A stretch of 64,000 nt of DNA from Enhygromyxa salina (GTDB taxonomy: Bacteria; Myxococcota_A; Polyangia; Nannocystales; Nannocystaceae), in assembly GCF_000737335.2 (NCBI RefSeq), contig NZ_JMCC02000030.1, positions 15,353 through 79,352 on the forward strand. The letters are read 5' to 3'. How positions within the stretch are numbered: position 1 is the first letter of the stretch; each line of letters starts with the position of its first letter. Below are positions 1 through 9,853 of this stretch, piece by piece. The position numbers were made by a program, and so were the translations under genes. The notes beneath the pieces are model-generated. The model was given only the letters and a program-made list of their open reading frames with translations. It made no database searches and was not told the DNA's origin.

Positions 1-921
1 GGGCTCGACTGCCAGCTGTGGATCCCCCGCGACTTCGCCCCACTCGCACCAGACGCCGAGCCGCCGCAGCTGGTGTTCGCCCGCAACGGACGCGAGCTGC
101 AGCGGATGGCGTTGGTTCACGCGTTGCCGTGCGCAGGCGTCGTCAACGGCGACGGGCTCGACTCCAGCCCCGGCGAGGTCCAACTCGACGGTCGCCAGAG
201 CATCAGCCTCGCGCGCCAGATCGTGATCATGTACGTCGAGCTCGCCAAGCAGCTCGAGACGAAGCGATTGTCAGCCAAAGACCGCGAGCGGGCCCTGGAG
301 TATCTGTCGTGGGCAAGTGTCTGCTTCGAGCGCGGGCAGACCGATGGGCTCGGCGGGCTCGGCAAGCACGTTGACAGCCTGCGCGAGCTGCTGCGAACTC
401 AGGTCCCGCCAACCCTGCGCAACGCTGCGCGCCAAGAGCCGGCGACCGTCGCAGCGCCGCCCCCCAAGCCCGCGCCAACGCCCGCACCAACGCCCGCAAG
501 CGAGACCACGGCTCCCGCAGCCGACCCCGCGCCACCACCCACCACCGAGCCTCACACCCCCAGCGAGCGCTTGCTGGCCGCGCTCTACGAGCAGCTACAG
601 TGGGCGCGCGCACGCCATGGTGATGTGCTGGATCAGCTTCGCCTCGCCCACCTCGAGCTGCTCGACACCGGCGACGACGCGATCGCCAAGATCCGCATGT
701 CGGGCATCGCGGTGAACACCCAGCACCCGCTGGTCGCGCGGCTCTTGGCCCCGACCCGCGCGCTCGATCCGATCGACCCGATCGAGCTCGCGTTCGTGGT
801 CGCCGCGATCTACACGCTGATGAACCACTTCGCGCAAGAGATCACCGACGACGACGAGCGAGTGTTCGTCGCGCAGCTGGCCGAGACCCTCGCGCTGTCC
901 GTGCGGGCATCCGGGCGCTGA
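1..921 (+). CDS. Hypothetical protein, C-terminal part (5' end outside window)
   Basis: The reading frame is open from the first base to the TGA at 919-921. The GTG at 73 is only an internal candidate, so the true start lies upstream. The visible 306 residues form an Ala/Leu-rich N-terminal part, a Pro/Ala/Thr-rich linker (about 436-570), and a second, predominantly helical part. There is no signal peptide or membrane segment in the visible portion and no motif I recognise. A scaffold or regulatory protein with two helical lobes is possible, but nothing shows a function. The next gene starts 117 bp downstream on the same strand. Confidence 0.6.
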   Translation, partial: GLDCQLWIPRDFAPLAPDAEPPQLVFARNGRELQRMALVHALPCAGVVNGDGLDSSPGEVQLDGRQSISLARQIVIMYVELAKQLETKRLSAKDRERALEYLSWASVCFERGQTDGLGGLGKHVDSLRELLRTQVPPTLRNAARQEPATVAAPPPKPAPTPAPTPASETTAPAADPAPPPTTEPHTPSERLLAALYEQLQWARARHGDVLDQLRLAHLELLDTGDDAIAKIRMSGIAVNTQHPLVARLLAPTRALDPIDPIELAFVVAAIYTLMNHFAQEITDDDERVFVAQLAETLALSVRASGR

Positions 922-1038
922 TCAAGCGTGGGGCAAGCCACGGCTCGCTCGACGACGTCACCATTTTTTTGGCGAGCGCCGTCAGATCCGCGCCGCGCGT
1001 CACAAACGGGGAGTTCGAGCCCGAAAGGCTGCGACAGC

Positions 1039-2589
1039 ATGTTCAAACCCATCTCGCTACTCACCGTCACCCTGCTCTCGATCTCGACCCTCGCCGGCTG
1101 TGGCCTCGACGAGCTCGACGACTCGAGCCCCGCCAGCTTTCGCTCCGTCGTCGTCTCTGACAGCTGGGACATCCACGAGGACGTCGCCTTCCCCGAGGTC
1201 AACTCCTGCTACGACTACTGGAACGACCGCTGCGCCGAGCTCACGTCGAGCCAGTGCACCGTGGCCAAGAACCGCTACTCGTGCACCGAGAGCGATGAAG
1301 GCCTCGTGATCTCGGACACCTACGGCGCCCTGGTCAACGCGGTGCACTGGGCCGCGTACAGCGTTGGCGACGAGGCGCCCGTCACGACCAAGGGCTCGCC
1401 GTCGATCCTGTGCGAGCAGCTGCATGGCGTCGAGTATGCGTCGTGTCTTGGCGTGGCGCTGACGGCCGAGCTCGCGGCGCAGCAGGCCCCGGAGCTGATC
1501 GAGGCGTTTCCGAACGGTGGCTTCGCCACGGTCGCCGTCCAAGGCGAGCTGCTCGTGATCGAGCCCCTCGCCGAGGCCGATCACGACATCGTCTATACGA
1601 CCGCCGCCGCGCTCGACTGGCGCGCGCCGATCATCGAGGGCGAGTTCACGCTCGGCGAGGCGCCCGAGGTCACGCTCGAGCCCAACACCGTGATCACGAT
1701 CCGACCCAACGGCACGATCGGGGTCTCGTCCGAGCGCATGACCCTGCTTCAGCAGCCAAGGCCGCTGCCGCCGCCCAAGTCGGCCTTCGTGTTTGGCTAC
1801 TCGATGAGCGCCCCCGGGGCCAACTACAACCAGCAGAGCTCCCTCGTGGTCGGGGGCTGGTCGCGCTACGCCGCGCTGTGGAAGTCGTTCATCGACGCCA
1901 ACGTCGGCTCGGTCGACGTCATCGCGTCTTACGCGGGCGGCAACTTCATCCCGCTGCTCGGGGCCGAGCAGACCCTCGACTACCACGAGGCCAACTACTT
2001 CACCGACATCTGGGGGGCGCCCTACGATCCCGTTGGCACGTGGATGAGCGCCGACATCGACGACCCCCTGACCGGCCTCGCCTTCGCCGCGATCGTGATG
2101 CACTACTGGCACAGCCCCGTGTTCTTCTCGGGCGACTGGACACCGCCGCTGTCGGTCGCGCCCAACGGCTCCTGGTACAAGGACATCGCCCTCGAGTCGA
2201 TCCGATTCCGCAGCCCCAGCTTCAGCAGCCTCCACGCTGCTTGCGGGATCAGCTCGACGGCCTCGGCGGCCACCGCCCTGAGCCAGATCCAGACCTGTGC
2301 GTTTGGCGGGTTGACCGTCGAGGACGCCGTCGTCACGGCCTGGAGCGGCGACTTCTCGCCATCGAACGCGCCCGCGCTCTTGCATCACCAGAGCATCAGC
2401 GCCAACCAGCTGCTCGGTGCGTACGCGGCTGGGTTCACCCACGGCCAGGGGAATCCGTCGGGTCGCGTGGGCGAGCTGATCTTCGATCCGCCGCCCGAGG
2501 CCGACGCCGAGGAGATCGCCGCGGTCTTCGCTCTCGCCGAGTTCATGGCCAGCGAGATCCAGGCCCAGGCGCCGCTCGAAGAGAAGTAG
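1039..2589 (+). CDS. Hypothetical lipoprotein (516 aa)
   Basis: I chose the ATG at 1039, preceded by GAAAGG at 1022-1027, over the longer frame from 928. It gives an ideal lipoprotein signal peptide ending in LAGC with the lipid cysteine at residue 21. The mature protein is large and acidic, with scattered Cys pairs in the first third and an aromatic, Gly/Ser-rich second half. It is presumably anchored in the outer membrane or periplasm. I recognise no family. It runs in the same direction as the Cys-repeat lipoprotein that follows 102 bp later, so the two may be co-expressed. Confidence 0.75.
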   Translation: MFKPISLLTVTLLSISTLAGCGLDELDDSSPASFRSVVVSDSWDIHEDVAFPEVNSCYDYWNDRCAELTSSQCTVAKNRYSCTESDEGLVISDTYGALVNAVHWAAYSVGDEAPVTTKGSPSILCEQLHGVEYASCLGVALTAELAAQQAPELIEAFPNGGFATVAVQGELLVIEPLAEADHDIVYTTAAALDWRAPIIEGEFTLGEAPEVTLEPNTVITIRPNGTIGVSSERMTLLQQPRPLPPPKSAFVFGYSMSAPGANYNQQSSLVVGGWSRYAALWKSFIDANVGSVDVIASYAGGNFIPLLGAEQTLDYHEANYFTDIWGAPYDPVGTWMSADIDDPLTGLAFAAIVMHYWHSPVFFSGDWTPPLSVAPNGSWYKDIALESIRFRSPSFSSLHAACGISSTASAATALSQIQTCAFGGLTVEDAVVTAWSGDFSPSNAPALLHHQSISANQLLGAYAAGFTHGQGNPSGRVGELIFDPPPEADAEEIAAVFALAEFMASEIQAQAPLEEK

Positions 2590-2691
2590 CGCGTCGCCCC
2601 CAACCCGACCGCCTGGGCAACCCACGCGCGGGCGGATCCCCGGCCCGGATCGCGGCTTCATTCCGCCCGCGCCGGGTGATACCGTTCGAGC

Positions 2692-4383
<1,692 letters not shown>

Positions 4384-4476
4384 TCGCGGTCTGTGGCCTC
4401 GGAGCAAGCGCATGACCAGCCACGCTGCCGCCGAAGCGAGGGGCTTTTGATAGCCCTCTTGAAGGAATGGTGGGCC

Positions 4477-4501
4477 GAATCGAGCGCGCAGCGCTCGATT
4501 C
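4477..4501. terminator. Perfect inverted repeat between convergent genes
   Basis: GAATCGAGCGC at 4477-4487 is repeated inverted at 4491-4501 with a 3-base loop. The stem can be extended by GGCC on both sides with one bulged base. It lies between two convergent genes and touches the stop codon of the minus-strand gene. There is no clear T-run, so a bidirectional hairpin terminator is likely but unproven. Confidence 0.5.
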
Positions 4502-4505
4502 AGGC

Positions 4506-5039
4506 CTAGAACGGCACAATTTCAGTGCTACCCACCAGGCTGCACTCCACCCTGCCAGTACCCGCGAAGTGCCCCTTGGGTCCTCGGGCGTGAATTACAG
4601 TAGAAACCGTCGTCGGAATTGGGAACCCGCCAGACGATGACGAGAATGTGATCTGTGGCGTACCACAGTGATGCTCAGACCCGCGACCGTCGTGTTTTAC
4701 GGTATGAACGGAACTCGGAATGATGTAGCGCCCGGGAGGCGCCGTGTAGGAAATGAGTTTGTCACAGGAGTGCCTGACCCCATCCCAGCCCGTTTCCTCC
4801 GTCACACAGCTGTCTCGAATATCAAAAGGCACCACATCCGCCAATGGCGGAACTCCAATCCGATCCCCTTCGATGTAATGAGAGCCTTCAGCGCCCATTT
4901 CGCCAGGAGTTCGCAGCTCAAAAGCCATCTGCCGATCGCCGGCTGGGGCAGCCCCATCGACAGCGCACGCCAGGGCGCTACCCAGCAAAACGGCAATGAC
5001 GCCAATGTGGGCAGAATTGCGCTTGTTTGATTTCTCCAT
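4506..5039 (-). CDS. Hypothetical lipoprotein (177 aa)
   Basis: A positively charged N-terminus and hydrophobic segment end in SALAC (lipid cysteine at residue 25), typical of a lipoprotein signal. The mature part is short, rich in beta-prone residues, Ser, His and Thr, and has several Cys. No known domain is recognised. It is transcribed toward the Cys-repeat gene and shares a hairpin with it. Base composition is visibly less GC-rich than its neighbours, which could mean recent acquisition or weak codon selection. The start is the only reasonable ATG in frame. Confidence 0.7.
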   Translation of the reverse strand: MEKSNKRNSAHIGVIAVLLGSALACAVDGAAPAGDRQMAFELRTPGEMGAEGSHYIEGDRIGVPPLADVVPFDIRDSCVTEETGWDGVRHSCDKLISYTAPPGRYIIPSSVHTVKHDGRGSEHHCGTPQITFSSSSGGFPIPTTVSTVIHARGPKGHFAGTGRVECSLVGSTEIVPF

Positions 5040-5268
5040 GATCTACCCCCTACTGTGGCTGCACACGACGACCGCCACCAGGACATCATGACACTTCCGA
5101 TGCAGGGCACACGCGAATGGATTGCGGGTCGCAGCCGATCACTGATGCTGCATTCCAGCATTGCCGGTAGCCAGCCTACTGCACCGTTAGCAGCGATCGC
5201 TCCCCGCAGCTACCGAACGACCCGCGTAGTGCGAAGCCCCCCACGACACCGCCCGCCCCCGAGCAGCA
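5040..5268. other. Intergenic stretch without gene, degenerate repeat
   Basis: Together with the following repeat copy this makes a 339-bp gap upstream of the minus-strand lipoprotein gene, so it should hold that gene's promoter. Part of it (about 5216-5240) resembles 5334-5360, sharing the core AGTGCGAAGCC, so the dispersed repeat is partly duplicated here. I see no convincing small ORF or RNA gene. Confidence 0.4.
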
Positions 5269-5376
5269 GAGCCCCCTTCTAGGGGGCCAATCATACCACC
5301 GCGAACAAATGGCCCACTGGGAACGAGCGAAGCGAGCGACCGCGCAGTGCGAAGCCGCCCGGGGGGGTCTAAAGAA
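5269..5376 (-). repeat. Dispersed 3'-end repeat, copy A
   Basis: This stretch resembles 49775-49896. Both contain, in the same order, a GCCCCCT/AGGGGGC-type hairpin, a GAGCGAAGCGA core, and a G-run followed by TCTAAAGAA. Both sit directly against or across the stop codon of a minus-strand gene, with the hairpin distal, as a terminator or REP-like element would. Confidence 0.55.
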
Positions 5377-5378
5377 GC

Positions 5379-7001
5379 TCAGTACACCCGAATGGGATCG
5401 GCGCTGGTGGGCAGCTCGTCGTCGCCAATATTCTGCGTATGCCCAAGCCCAAGCTGCCCGTACTCGTTGCTGCCCCAGCAGCGCACGCTGCCGTCCAGCA
5501 CCAACGCACAACTATGAGCATCGCCCGTCACCAGCGAGGTGACCGACCCGCCGAGCTCGACCAACCCCACGGAAGTGGGACCTTCGTCGTCGCCGATAAA
5601 CTCGTCGCTCCCGTAGCCAAGTTGCCCTTGGTCTGCGGACCCCCAGCAGCGCACGCCGCCGCCATCTAGCACCACGCAGGTGTGAAACTGACCCGTGCTG
5701 ACATCGACCACGCCAACGCCAAGGTCGACCGTCCCCACCGCGGTCGGCGGCTCGTCGTCGCCGATCGTGTATTTAGCCCAGGGGTGGCCCGAGAGCGTTC
5801 CCAGGCCCCAGCAGCGGACCTCGCCCGTGTCCAGTCGCGCGCAGGTGTGGAGCAGGTGAATCGAGACTTGGGTTGCCTTGCCCCCCACGTCCACGTTGCC
5901 AGCCGTCGATGGGGTCTCGTCGTCGCCGATGTGCTCGAGGTTGCCGTAGCCCAAGATTCCGTTGTTGCCGCTGCCCCAGCAGCGGACCGCGCCGTTGTCG
6001 AGCACCGCGCAGGTCGAGTAGGCCCCGGCGGACAGCGCAACGGCGGCGTGGAGGCCCAAGTTCACGTCACCCGCGAGCGAGGGGTTCTCATCGTCGCCAA
6101 TGTCGAGGGTGTTGCCATAGCCAAGCTGGCCGCGATGGTTGAGGCCCCAGCACCGCACCTTTCCGGTGTCCAGCAGTGCACAGTTGTGGGCGTCGCCCGA
6201 GGTGATCTGAACGACCTTGCCACCAATGTCGACCTCGCTGACCGACGAAGGGACCTCATCGTCACCCACGTCCTGCTGGCCCGGAATCCCGAGCTGTCCA
6301 ACAATATTGCTGCCCCAGCAGCGCACGGCCCCGGTGTCGAGCAGCGCGCAAGTGTGATAATAGCCGGCGCTGAGCTGAACCGCGATGCCGCCCATGTCAA
6401 TGTCGCCGGCGGCGGCCGGGTGCTCATCGTCTCCAATCGTATCGGTGTGGCCGTAGCCCAGCATCCCAAATGTGTTCTCGCCCCAGCACCGCACCGCGCC
6501 CGTATGCAGCAGCGCGCAGGTGTGCGTGGCTCCGGCGACGATCTGGGTCACTTGCTCGGGCGTGCAGGTGTTCGAGCAACCGTCGCCAGCGACGTCGTTG
6601 CCGTCATCGCAGCCCTCGACGCCGTAGAAGATGATGCCGTCACCGCAGACGTTGGGCTCGCACGCGGTCGTGCAGGCGTCGTCGTCGAGGTCGTTGCCGT
6701 CGTCACACGCTTCAAAGTCATCGGCGAACACGTGGCCATCGCCGCAGACGTTGAGCTGGCAGTCGGGCGTGCACAGGCCGGTGTCATCGCCGGGCTCGCA
6801 GGCTTCGTCGGCCTCGACCAGGCCATCGCCACACACCGGGCCGCCGGCGTCGGTGTCCGTGTCAGAGGGCGGGTCCTGCTCACCTGTCTCGGTGCTGTCG
6901 GTCTCGTCGGTGCCGTCATCACCGACATTCGCGGAGTCAGCGCAGCCGCTGAGCAAGAGGACGAGGACGGGGCTGAGGGAAATTGCGGAACTGAGTTTCA
7001 T
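5379..7001 (-). CDS. Lipoprotein with Cys-rich (DUF4215) repeats and a seven-repeat RCC1 propeller
   Basis: The signal peptide ends in LLSGC (cysteine 20), followed by an acidic Thr/Asp linker. About three Cys-rich DUF4215-type repeats come next, then seven RCC1-type repeats. Each RCC1 unit carries H-x-CALL followed by VRCWG and a conserved IGDDE-P stretch. Seven units are enough for a complete RCC1/ATS1-type beta-propeller. The two Cys of each unit are regular, as expected for a secreted, disulfide-stabilised propeller. Probably a surface protein for ligand or protein binding; the partner is unknown. Palindromic repeats at 7115-7179 lie 114-178 bp upstream of its start. Confidence 0.88.
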   Translation of the reverse strand: MKLSSAISLSPVLVLLLSGCADSANVGDDGTDETDSTETGEQDPPSDTDTDAGGPVCGDGLVEADEACEPGDDTGLCTPDCQLNVCGDGHVFADDFEACDDGNDLDDDACTTACEPNVCGDGIIFYGVEGCDDGNDVAGDGCSNTCTPEQVTQIVAGATHTCALLHTGAVRCWGENTFGMLGYGHTDTIGDDEHPAAAGDIDMGGIAVQLSAGYYHTCALLDTGAVRCWGSNIVGQLGIPGQQDVGDDEVPSSVSEVDIGGKVVQITSGDAHNCALLDTGKVRCWGLNHRGQLGYGNTLDIGDDENPSLAGDVNLGLHAAVALSAGAYSTCAVLDNGAVRCWGSGNNGILGYGNLEHIGDDETPSTAGNVDVGGKATQVSIHLLHTCARLDTGEVRCWGLGTLSGHPWAKYTIGDDEPPTAVGTVDLGVGVVDVSTGQFHTCVVLDGGGVRCWGSADQGQLGYGSDEFIGDDEGPTSVGLVELGGSVTSLVTGDAHSCALVLDGSVRCWGSNEYGQLGLGHTQNIGDDELPTSADPIRVY

Positions 7002-7114
7002 GGCTTCTCCGGACCACTACGAGCCATTCGGGTATCGAGGCTCGCGGTGCGTGCACGGGCCATGTGCACGCGGTGTGCCACGCCAACTCAGCCGCAATTC
7101 GTGGGGTCTCGCCC

Positions 7115-7179
7115 AGCGTTGACGAGAAACTCGCCAGCGCTGACGAGTTTCTCGTCAACCGCTGACGATTTTTTCGTCA
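7115..7179. promoter_or_regulatory. Three phased TGACGA/TCGTCA palindromic repeats
   Basis: There are three imperfect units of 21-22 bp in tandem (7115-7135, 7136-7157, 7158-7179). The second contains the palindrome TGACGAGTTTCTCGTCA and the third TGACGA-N5-TCGTCA. The first is a degenerate half. In addition, 7118-7133 is a perfect 16-bp inverted repeat of 7144-7159. The block lies between the end of the ceramidase-like gene and the start of the RCC1 gene, both on the minus strand. It could be an operator array for the RCC1 gene or a terminator for the gene upstream of it. Confidence 0.5.
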
Positions 7180-7216
7180 CTCGCCCGCGAACGGACCCGA
7201 GGCCCGGAGCCCGAAC

Positions 7217-9718
7217 CTACGGGCCGGTGATCGTTGCCGTGACCGGGCTGGGCTCGAGGTCCGAGCTCAACCACGCGTCAACTTCAACGTTCGCGTTCGC
7301 GTCGATCCCCGTCTGGCCAAAATCGAACACGTACGCGTCCGCGACCGGATCATAGCTGGCCTGCCAGACCTCCCCGGTTGGCATGCCATCGACGATGAAC
7401 TCCAAGCTCAGGGGCGCGCGCACGTGGATCCCGTCCGCGGGCGTGTGCCAGGCGTCGTGCAGGCGCCAGCCCCGGACCGGCCAGGTCCCGTCCATGACCT
7501 TCGGCACGCTTGGCATCACCAAGCTCAGGTACAGCGTGTCGGGATCCGTCAAGTTCGCGGCCAGGTTCGCGTCGTTGGATTGCTCGACCGCGAACGCGAG
7601 GCTCGCCGCCTCATACTGCTGCACGGTCGCCCCATCCCAGTACGGCCCGGTCGCAACCATGCGGTACTCGCCGGCTGGCCAGTCCGCGGGGATCTCCCAG
7701 TCGACGTACCACTCGTGCTTGCGCGAGGCCGCGACGTTGCCGTTGGGCGCGGGCGTGGGATCGTAGTGGGTGATCATCTCGTTGCGGCTGTTGTCGTAGG
7801 CGCGCCCCGACCACCCGGCGGGATGCGGCACGTCCACGAACCCGCCTTGGCCATCGTCAACCTGCAAGCGCACGTTCGGCGCGCCCACGCTCGGGTCGCC
7901 GCCGCCAAACCGGAACCGCACCAGCTCCAAGCGCCGCTGCAATACCTCGACGTTGCTGACCACCGCGCCGTGGTTCTGGCTGAGCTCGAACGCCCGAGGT
8001 GTGAACCCACCTGGGCTCGCCAGCGTCGGCGTCTCTTCGACCAGCGCGGGGCCAATGTCCCCGGCCAGAATGTCGGCGATCATCTCCATGTCGGTGTTGA
8101 CCATGAAGGTGCCGCCGTTGGGCCCCCACAGGCTCATCTCGGACTCATACCCGCCCTGAAACCAGTCGTCGGGCGCGGTGAAGTACAGCAGGTGATCTTG
8201 CGAGTAGCCCCACACCATCAGGTCAATGGGCTCGTCCGAGGCCAGCTGCGCGAACTGGTCGCGCGCGTACTTGATGATCGAGTAGGCCGGCTCGCCGGGG
8301 ATCGTCATCATGAACAGCGGCCCGATCTTGGCCACGCTCAGGTAGGTCTGGTGGATCTCGCCGTGGGGCACGTCGCCAAGCAACAGCGTGTCGACGGGGA
8401 TGCACTGCTTGTCCTTGCCCTCCATCGAGGTGTTGGGGTCGTTGTCCTCCGCGACCCCCGTGCACTGCCAGCCACCCCACACGTAGTCGATTGGGATCAG
8501 GTTGAACAGCTCACCCGAGAACTCGCCGCTCTCGTCGTAGCCAAATTTTTCGTAGGTCAGATCCACGCGCCGCGACTGCACGACGATCTCGGGGTCGTCA
8601 TCCCACGCGAGGTTCTGGTACGCGTCAAAGATCACCGGCGCCGCGACCGTGCCGATCAGCTCGGTCTTTTGGGTGGCGGAGTCGTGACCCAAGAACCCGC
8701 CGCGCGGTGACGAGTCGCCGCCGCCAGCTTGGGCGATCATCCCAAAGATCGGCTGGCCGGTCTGCTCGAAGAAGTACTGCTCGAACTCGAGCTCGACGGC
8801 CCCTGGCGCGTCTTCGGTCAGCAGCTCGTTCTCGTAGGCGACGCTGATCCCGTGGATGCCAAAGTTGAACATCGCGGCCATTGGCGTGCCGTCGGGGCGA
8901 CGCAGGGCGAACACCGTGAGGGTCGGGTCCTTGCCGTAGGTGGGGTTGTTGGCGCTGCGGCGATCACCGTAGACCTTGTCGCTTGGATCCCAGTCCTCGA
9001 TCGCCGTGTAGCCCCATTGCGCGTCGCCAAGATCGTCGATCGCGGCCTTGATCGTCTTGGCAAACTCGGTGGCGAGCAGATCGATGACCTCTTCGTCGGC
9101 GGTGTCGGTCCCAACCGCGCCAAAGATGTCTGGCAGCCGCCAATAGCGACCGTGCGCGTGGTGAGAGTGGGTCCCGCCCCAAATGATCCGGCCGCGCAGA
9201 TCCTCGCCATAGAGCTCTTGATACTTGGCCGCGGTCGCGTCGGTGACCCCGGACTCGGCGCTCATCATTGGCGTCTTCATCAGCACGACCTGCTCGCCCG
9301 CCTTTGACTGCAGGACCATCGCCTTGATCGTTGGGTAGTTGTAGAAGCCCCGGGTGCCGTAGAACAGCCCGCTCCACGGGGTGTTGGTGCCGCCTAGGCG
9401 GCCACCGTAGCCGGCGAGCGAGATCCCGATCGGGTGGTCGAGGTAGCGCATCGCGACGCCGGCCTGCAGCGGGGTCGTTGGCTGATCACCATCGCCGTCA
9501 CCCGGGTCACCATCGCCGTCGCCGGGATCGCCATCCCCGTCCCCATCGCCATCGCCGTCGCCGTCGCCGTCGCCCGGGTCACCGTCGCCGTCACCGGTCT
9601 CGCTCGTGCTACCCGCATCGCCACCGGTGACCGAGTCATCGCCGCACGCTGCGAGCGCGAGCGCGGACAGTGCGAGGCTGGTTGTGATCGACCTACGAAG
9701 AAACCAAGTGCGGCGCAT
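7217..9718 (-). CDS. Neutral/alkaline ceramidase-like lipoprotein
   Basis: The signal peptide ends in LALAAC (cysteine 25). It is followed by a long Gly-Asp-rich linker (residues about 42-78) and a domain resembling the N-terminal domain of neutral/alkaline non-lysosomal ceramidases. Signature stretches are THSHH (183-187), NFGIHG (285-290) and GGDSSPRG (333-340). These match the family's Zn-binding and catalytic-loop regions, including the nucleophile-serine neighbourhood. The length of 833 aa fits an N-terminal catalytic plus C-terminal beta domain. It would hydrolyse an amide or ester-linked lipid at the cell surface; ceramide as substrate is an inference, plausible for predatory myxobacteria. 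It is divergent from the phosphatase gene. Confidence 0.8.
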   Translation of the reverse strand: MRRTWFLRRSITTSLALSALALAACGDDSVTGGDAGSTSETGDGDGDPGDGDGDGDGDGDGDGDPGDGDGDPGDGDGDQPTTPLQAGVAMRYLDHPIGISLAGYGGRLGGTNTPWSGLFYGTRGFYNYPTIKAMVLQSKAGEQVVLMKTPMMSAESGVTDATAAKYQELYGEDLRGRIIWGGTHSHHAHGRYWRLPDIFGAVGTDTADEEVIDLLATEFAKTIKAAIDDLGDAQWGYTAIEDWDPSDKVYGDRRSANNPTYGKDPTLTVFALRRPDGTPMAAMFNFGIHGISVAYENELLTEDAPGAVELEFEQYFFEQTGQPIFGMIAQAGGGDSSPRGGFLGHDSATQKTELIGTVAAPVIFDAYQNLAWDDDPEIVVQSRRVDLTYEKFGYDESGEFSGELFNLIPIDYVWGGWQCTGVAEDNDPNTSMEGKDKQCIPVDTLLLGDVPHGEIHQTYLSVAKIGPLFMMTIPGEPAYSIIKYARDQFAQLASDEPIDLMVWGYSQDHLLYFTAPDDWFQGGYESEMSLWGPNGGTFMVNTDMEMIADILAGDIGPALVEETPTLASPGGFTPRAFELSQNHGAVVSNVEVLQRRLELVRFRFGGGDPSVGAPNVRLQVDDGQGGFVDVPHPAGWSGRAYDNSRNEMITHYDPTPAPNGNVAASRKHEWYVDWEIPADWPAGEYRMVATGPYWDGATVQQYEAASLAFAVEQSNDANLAANLTDPDTLYLSLVMPSVPKVMDGTWPVRGWRLHDAWHTPADGIHVRAPLSLEFIVDGMPTGEVWQASYDPVADAYVFDFGQTGIDANANVEVDAWLSSDLEPSPVTATITGP

Positions 9719-9853
9719 GGTTGGACACTACGCCGAGAGCACGACTTCATGCACCCCCCGTCGATCCGCGCAGACTGCGTTTTCCCGGCCCGCGTGTGAC
9801 ATTTGCTCGACAGCCATGCAGGCGACGGGCGACCCTGACTGGACTGGATTGAC

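Noticed and set aside
7115..7179. Short CRISPR-like array
   Set aside because: Only three units of 21-22 bp with no spacers; palindromic structure fits regulator sites or a terminator.
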